DNA of 10,310 nt, taken from contig CAYYNP010000338.1 of NCBI GenBank assembly GCA_964472545.1, forward strand, positions 1 to 10,310, written 5' to 3'. The DNA is from CAYYNP01 sp964472545 (GTDB lineage Bacteria > Planctomycetota > Planctomycetia > Pirellulales > Thermoguttaceae). Positions 7,301 to 10,310 of the stretch are shown here, piece by piece (the stretch's first letter is position 1; every line of letters begins with the position of its first letter). The notes beneath the pieces are model-generated. The model had not been told where the DNA came from, did not search any database, and was given only the letters and a program-made list of their open reading frames with translations. The translations under genes were made by a program, and so were the position numbers.

Positions 7301-10157
7301 GGGCAACAACCGCGGGCGCTCGCCGCTGAACATGGTGGCCCCGCGCAACCTCAACGGGGCCGGCCAGCCGCACGCAAACCTGAGGTACAACTCCGAATAC
7401 AAGATGGAGTTCGGCGACCGCGTGCATCGGATGTTCTTCAACGACGGCATCCTCACGCCTAACGCCTTGCGTGCCCGCTACGGCGAACTTGCCGACGAGG
7501 TGGAAGCCGCCGTCGTGGCCGAATCGGCCCGCTGGGGCGACACCCACCACTCCACGCCGCTGACGCAGCAGGAGTGGATCAACGAGCGGAACTGGTTGAT
7601 GAACACCTACCTGGTGCAACGTTCCGGTATCGTGTTGCAGCAATTCCGCAACTCGGGGTTGTATCCGACCGTCGTCGCGCCGTCGTTCGAGGTCAACGGC
7701 GGCTACCAACACGGCGGGTTGCTCGAGCCGGCCGACGAGTTGACGATCGACGCAGCGGCCGGCACCGTCTATTACACGCTCGACGGGACCGATCCGCGGG
7801 AGTTCGGCGGCAGTATTTCTGGCGACGCCTTGCGATACACCAACGCGCCGATCACGCTGAACGCTTCGACCCAGGTCAAGAGCCGCCTCTACTCCGGCGG
7901 CAAGTGGTCGGCGCTGAACGAGGCGACGTTCTACGTCCATCAGCCCGCCTCGGCTGCGAATCTCGCCATCAGCGAGATCAACTACAACCCGTTCGACCCC
8001 ACGCCCGCCGAACTGGCCACGCAGCCGCCGGAGGATCCCGACTTCACGGCCGGCGATTTCGAGTTCATCGAAATCTTCAACACGACCGACGATACGACGG
8101 TCGATCTACTCGACGTGGAATTCACCGACGGCGTAGTCTTCCCGCTCAGCGACGCGACGACGACGTTGCTTGGCCCGGGCGAATATCTGGTGCTGGTGGC
8201 CAATCCGGTGGCCTTCGCCGCACGCTACGGCGAGTTGGACAACGTCGGCGGCACGTACACCGGACAACTGGACAACGGCGGCGAGCGGCTGCGACTGGTG
8301 GGGGCCGGCGGAGAGAGCATGTTTGCCTTCCGCTATGAAGACGACGGTTCCTGGCCCGGCCGAGCCGACGGCAAGGGAGCGTCGCTGGAGTTGGTCGATC
8401 CGACCGACACCGCGCCGGCCGCCTACGCCACCGACGTCGCCTGGCACTCCAGCGCCGCCTACGGCGGCACCCCGGGCACCGGCCCGATGGACGCCGCCGG
8501 CATCGCGATCACCGAAGTGCTCACCCACACCGACGCGCCGTTGGTCGACGCCGTCGAGTTGCACAACACGACCGACACAGAGGTCGATCTCGGCGGTTGG
8601 TACCTCAGCGACGATTGGGGCTGGGCCGAGAGTCTCAAGAACGACGACTACAAGAAGTTCCGCATTCCCGACGGCACCACGATCGGCGCCGGTGAATACC
8701 TCGTCTTCTACGAAGGGCACTACGACGACGGCGTGCTGGTATCCGGCGAAGGAGAGTTCGGCGGGCTGGGCCAAGGCGACTTCTCGCTCAACGGCGCTAA
8801 GGGCGACCATGTGTGGCTGATGGAGGCCGACGCGGCGGGCAATCTGACCCGCTTCGGCGATCATGTCGAGTTTCCCGCCGCGGCCGCCGGCGAGTCGTTC
8901 GGACGCTGGCCCGACGCCACCGGGCGGATGGTCCCCATGGCCGAGCGGACGCTGGGCGAGACAAACGGCGACCCGCGCGTGGGGCCGATCGTCTTCAGCG
9001 AAATCATGTACCAGCCGGCCGACGGCGGCCCGGAGTACCTCGAACTCTTCAATCCCACGCCGCGGCCGGTGCCGCTGTTCGATCCGGCCCATCCGGAAAA
9101 CACCTGGCGGGTCGCGGGCATCGACTACGACTTCCCCGGCGGCGTTACCGTGGCGGCCGGCGGCGTGGTGTTGGTCGTGCCGATCCAACCGAGCGCATTC
9201 CGCGTTCTTTACGACGTACCGGCCGAGGTGCAGATTCTTGGGCCGTACGCCGCCGGAAAGCGATTGGACAACACCGGCGAACGGCTGCGTTTGTGGCGGC
9301 CGGACGAACCGACCATCAGTGACGCTTCGCTGATCGTCCCGCGGATCTTGGTTGACGAACTCGACTATCTGCCGGGCGACCCCTGGCCGGCGGCGGCGGG
9401 CACGGGCGATTCGCTGCATCGGGTGGCCGAGGATTCCTGGGGCGACGACCCGGGTAACTGGCAGGCGGTGACCCCGTCGCCGGGCGTGGTGCCGTGGGCC
9501 GTTCAGCCGCGCGTCGAGGGCGTGCACGTCTTCTACAACAACTCGGCCTTCGACAACAACGACACCGGCACCAGCGCGGCCGACGACGGCGCCGTTGCCC
9601 CGGATAAGCAGGCCCTGTTGCCCGGCAACTCGGCCACGTTTGCCAACTACACCAGCTTCAGCCAAGGTCTCAACGGCATCATGGTCGACGTGGCCAATAT
9701 GTCCGGGGAGATCACGGCCGCCGACTTCCGCTTCCGCGTGGGCAACAACCCCGACCCGAGTTCCTGGGCCGATGCGCCTGCCCCGACTGCCGTGGCCGTG
9801 CGCGTTGGGGCCGGCGTCGACGGCTCCGATCGCGTTACGATCACCTGGGCCGATTTTGCCATCCGCGGCACGTGGCTCGAGATCACCGCCCTGGCCGACC
9901 GTCTCGGGCTGGCGGACGACGCCGTCTTCTACGTCGGCAACGCCGTGGCCGAGGCCGGCAATTCGCCCAACGAAACCCAGGTCACCACCACCGACCTGCT
10001 CCTGGCGCGGAACAATCCCCGCAACTTCCTCGACCCCGCCGAGATCGACTACGCCTACGACTACAACCGCGACCAGCGCGTCAACGCCACCGACGTGCTG
10101 TTGGCACGGAACAACCAGACGAACTTCTTGACGATGCTGCGGTTGCTTGATTTGTAA
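4359..10157 (+). CDS. Exported CotH kinase-like protein with five lamin tail domains and dockerin-like C-terminus
   Basis: A complete 1932-residue protein; ATG 4359 was chosen over ATG 4353 from Shine-Dalgarno spacing. A basic RRRR stretch precedes TLEPRIVLDGG (35-45), a variant LEPR-type motif of planctomycete exported proteins. Lamin tail-like domains lie at about 47-172, 221-390, 1201-1375, 1382-1538 and 1543-1712, each opening with an I(S/T)E motif and a (D)xxE(I/L)xN strand. A jelly-roll-like sandwich (186-212 plus 391-540) surrounds the second. Chitobiase C-terminal-like domains with TDGTEPT and TLDGTDP lie at 563-638 and 1105-1193. The CotH-like domain (about 700-1080) shows GIRIQGGWFR (754-763), KKHSLRL (768-774), YINGVYWGFYNPVERPD (848-864), NWDWPNKNY (949-957) and FKFYNWDFENTMG (970-982). 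A module at 1719-1870 precedes the dockerin-like end, where D1901, N1903, D1905, N1909 and D1912 form an EF-type calcium loop; the first repeat (1868-1879) is degenerate. CotH proteins are atypical protein kinases in spore formers; kinase activity here is inferred. Confidence 0.95.
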   Translation: MRLPFFGRGLAHLEERYASDPSRNTRRRRSLAVETLEPRIVLDGGSLVISELMALNHTTLPDEETEPDYPDWIEIYNPTNQTVDLDGWYLTDDVDRLDKWEFPSIDLDPHKYLVVFASEKDRRNPARPLHTNFELDAGGEYLALVMPDGSTVVSQFAPAFPAQPSDVSYGTTSGSSTFVVPEDAQLTYHVPTAADAALGTSWTATEFDDSSWGAYRQASRVLITEVGTADPDYVEIQNVTDGTVDTSGWVVVANVGTTADVNRIHTPWQMPDLMTPTQILYRNDDPLDFDHFWGEEVFWRTSGAGWVMIVDDAGTVVDFVIWGYLDGYLENLDFDVAGHRITADDIWSGDVVTARGDNSNSMQRTVAQDTDTAADWHYVVPKSPGSLNAGLTVPHVIDVATGVGFDAAADDFDSVIQIDVESAMYGENSSLWMRFPFELSDPERLDSLQLQMRYNDGFAAYLNGVPVTDRNAPQGPQWNAAATGGRSVQESLAAVEIDLTGHLDQLRDGRNVLAIHGLNAGAADGNFLIRPELAATGMGFFSAATPGAANGAGVKDLVKDTKFSVDRGFYSQPQSVSITTATPGAFIRYTTDGTEPTETNGRLYTAPITVEQTTTLRARAFKPGYEPTDVDTQTYIFVDDVVRQDLAATLAAGLPSSWGGVSADYGMDPQVIGTFNPITGTPNGDDNYGGRYAATVRDDLKSLPTLSIVMDADDMFGSNGIYTHSTQHGVNWERATSAELIYPDGSDGFQIDCGIRIQGGWFRNTGTKKHSLRLLFKGAYGQTKLDYPWFGETAVAHFDTLTLRAGANDGYTWSSARLTEQFTRDQFGRSLQEAAGQVASHGTFVHLYINGVYWGFYNPVERPDDAFSAAYFGGEKEDWDSIHDNSASGGNMNAWSSMISQSSAARTSLSAYQRLQGNNLDGTRNLAYADYLDVTNYIDYMAINLWGGNWDWPNKNYWAGRDRTDASTGFKFYNWDFENTMGNNRGRSPLNMVAPRNLNGAGQPHANLRYNSEYKMEFGDRVHRMFFNDGILTPNALRARYGELADEVEAAVVAESARWGDTHHSTPLTQQEWINERNWLMNTYLVQRSGIVLQQFRNSGLYPTVVAPSFEVNGGYQHGGLLEPADELTIDAAAGTVYYTLDGTDPREFGGSISGDALRYTNAPITLNASTQVKSRLYSGGKWSALNEATFYVHQPASAANLAISEINYNPFDPTPAELATQPPEDPDFTAGDFEFIEIFNTTDDTTVDLLDVEFTDGVVFPLSDATTTLLGPGEYLVLVANPVAFAARYGELDNVGGTYTGQLDNGGERLRLVGAGGESMFAFRYEDDGSWPGRADGKGASLELVDPTDTAPAAYATDVAWHSSAAYGGTPGTGPMDAAGIAITEVLTHTDAPLVDAVELHNTTDTEVDLGGWYLSDDWGWAESLKNDDYKKFRIPDGTTIGAGEYLVFYEGHYDDGVLVSGEGEFGGLGQGDFSLNGAKGDHVWLMEADAAGNLTRFGDHVEFPAAAAGESFGRWPDATGRMVPMAERTLGETNGDPRVGPIVFSEIMYQPADGGPEYLELFNPTPRPVPLFDPAHPENTWRVAGIDYDFPGGVTVAAGGVVLVVPIQPSAFRVLYDVPAEVQILGPYAAGKRLDNTGERLRLWRPDEPTISDASLIVPRILVDELDYLPGDPWPAAAGTGDSLHRVAEDSWGDDPGNWQAVTPSPGVVPWAVQPRVEGVHVFYNNSAFDNNDTGTSAADDGAVAPDKQALLPGNSATFANYTSFSQGLNGIMVDVANMSGEITAADFRFRVGNNPDPSSWADAPAPTAVAVRVGAGVDGSDRVTITWADFAIRGTWLEITALADRLGLADDAVFYVGNAVAEAGNSPNETQVTTTDLLLARNNPRNFLDPAEIDYAYDYNRDQRVNATDVLLARNNQTNFLTMLRLLDL

Positions 10158-10214
10158 AGCCGGGAAGCACGGAGTTCAGACCGGCAATCGTGCGGCCGCA
10201 GCAGCCTCCCCTAG

Positions 10215-10234
10215 CCGTGGGCGGAAGCCCCCGG
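10215..10234 (+). terminator. Strong GC hairpin after the CotH/LTD gene (terminator-like or REP-like)
   Basis: Bases 10215-10222 (CCGTGGGC) pair with 10227-10234 (GCCCCCGG), with one T/C mismatch, around the tetraloop GGAA, a GNRA-type loop. The hairpin begins 58 bp after the stop codon. No T-run follows, so a classical intrinsic terminator is not shown. A GC-rich extragenic palindromic repeat is an equal or better explanation. The perfect palindrome GGCTCGAGCC follows at 10253-10262. The remainder of 10158-10310 shows no gene. Confidence 0.4.
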
Positions 10235-10310
10235 AAGGTCCGCCGCCTCGTCGGCTCGAGCCGGTTGCGTTGTTGCGTCTTGGATGTTGGCGAGAGGGGG
10301 TGGGGGCGGC

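Noticed and set aside
6765..7940. Minus-strand 391-residue open frame
   Set aside because: It is antisense to the CotH domain, with composition typical of a shadow frame and no recognisable family.
8106..9665. Minus-strand 519-residue open frame
   Set aside because: It lies fully antisense to lamin tail domains of the CotH/LTD gene. High GC at third codon positions makes long antisense frames; no motif or plausible start region is seen.
1..10310. CRISPR, tRNA, rRNA, insertion sequence, prophage or toxin-antitoxin elements
   Set aside because: No regularly spaced DNA repeats, cloverleaf-like segments, transposase or integrase motifs, or small paired genes were seen on either strand.

Overview
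The window looks like part of a planctomycete chromosome, probably a Pirellula-type lineage. It is GC-rich, and two of its three genes encode very large, probably exported proteins. Both carry the LEPR-XLL type N-terminal motif common in giant planctomycete surface proteins (LEPLEARTLLS in one, the variant TLEPRIVLDGG in the other). The plus-strand protein also ends in the dockerin-like 'DxNxDxxxNATD..LLARNN' tail that is frequent in that phylum. The taxonomic call is an inference from these protein signatures.

Layout. Bases 1-2562 (minus strand) hold the first 854 residues of a giant mosaic protein that runs off the left edge. In order it has a basic N-terminus containing a 15-bp tandem repeat, the LEPR motif, eight ELWxxDGT repeats plus a decayed ninth, a DUF-like domain, a cyclophilin peptidyl-prolyl isomerase domain, and the start of an SdrD-B-like domain. 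Just upstream on the same strand, 36 bp away (2599-3765), lies a complete TIGR03032-family gene. The two are probably co-transcribed. Bases 3766-4358 form a divergent intergenic region with a perfect inverted repeat, a direct repeat, a sigma70-like promoter candidate and a clear Shine-Dalgarno sequence. Bases 4359-10157 (plus strand) hold a complete 1932-residue CotH-kinase/lamin-tail-domain protein with five lamin tail domains, two chitobiase C-terminal-like domains and a dockerin-like end. After its stop codon there is a strong hairpin (10215-10234) that may be a terminator or a REP-like repeat.

How it fits together. Nothing here points to a metabolic pathway, mobile element, CRISPR array, phage or RNA gene. 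The sequence suggests a cell-surface or secretome locus. Two exported multidomain proteins are transcribed divergently: one carries a foldase domain (cyclophilin), the other a CotH-type protein kinase-like domain. A non-exported propeller-like protein sits in front of the former. A functional link between the two sides is unproven. The most unusual points are a lamin tail domain that appears nested inside a beta-sandwich domain, a cyclophilin fused to ELWxxDGT repeats with apparent loss of histidines in the domain between them, and the in-frame tandem repeat in the export region.
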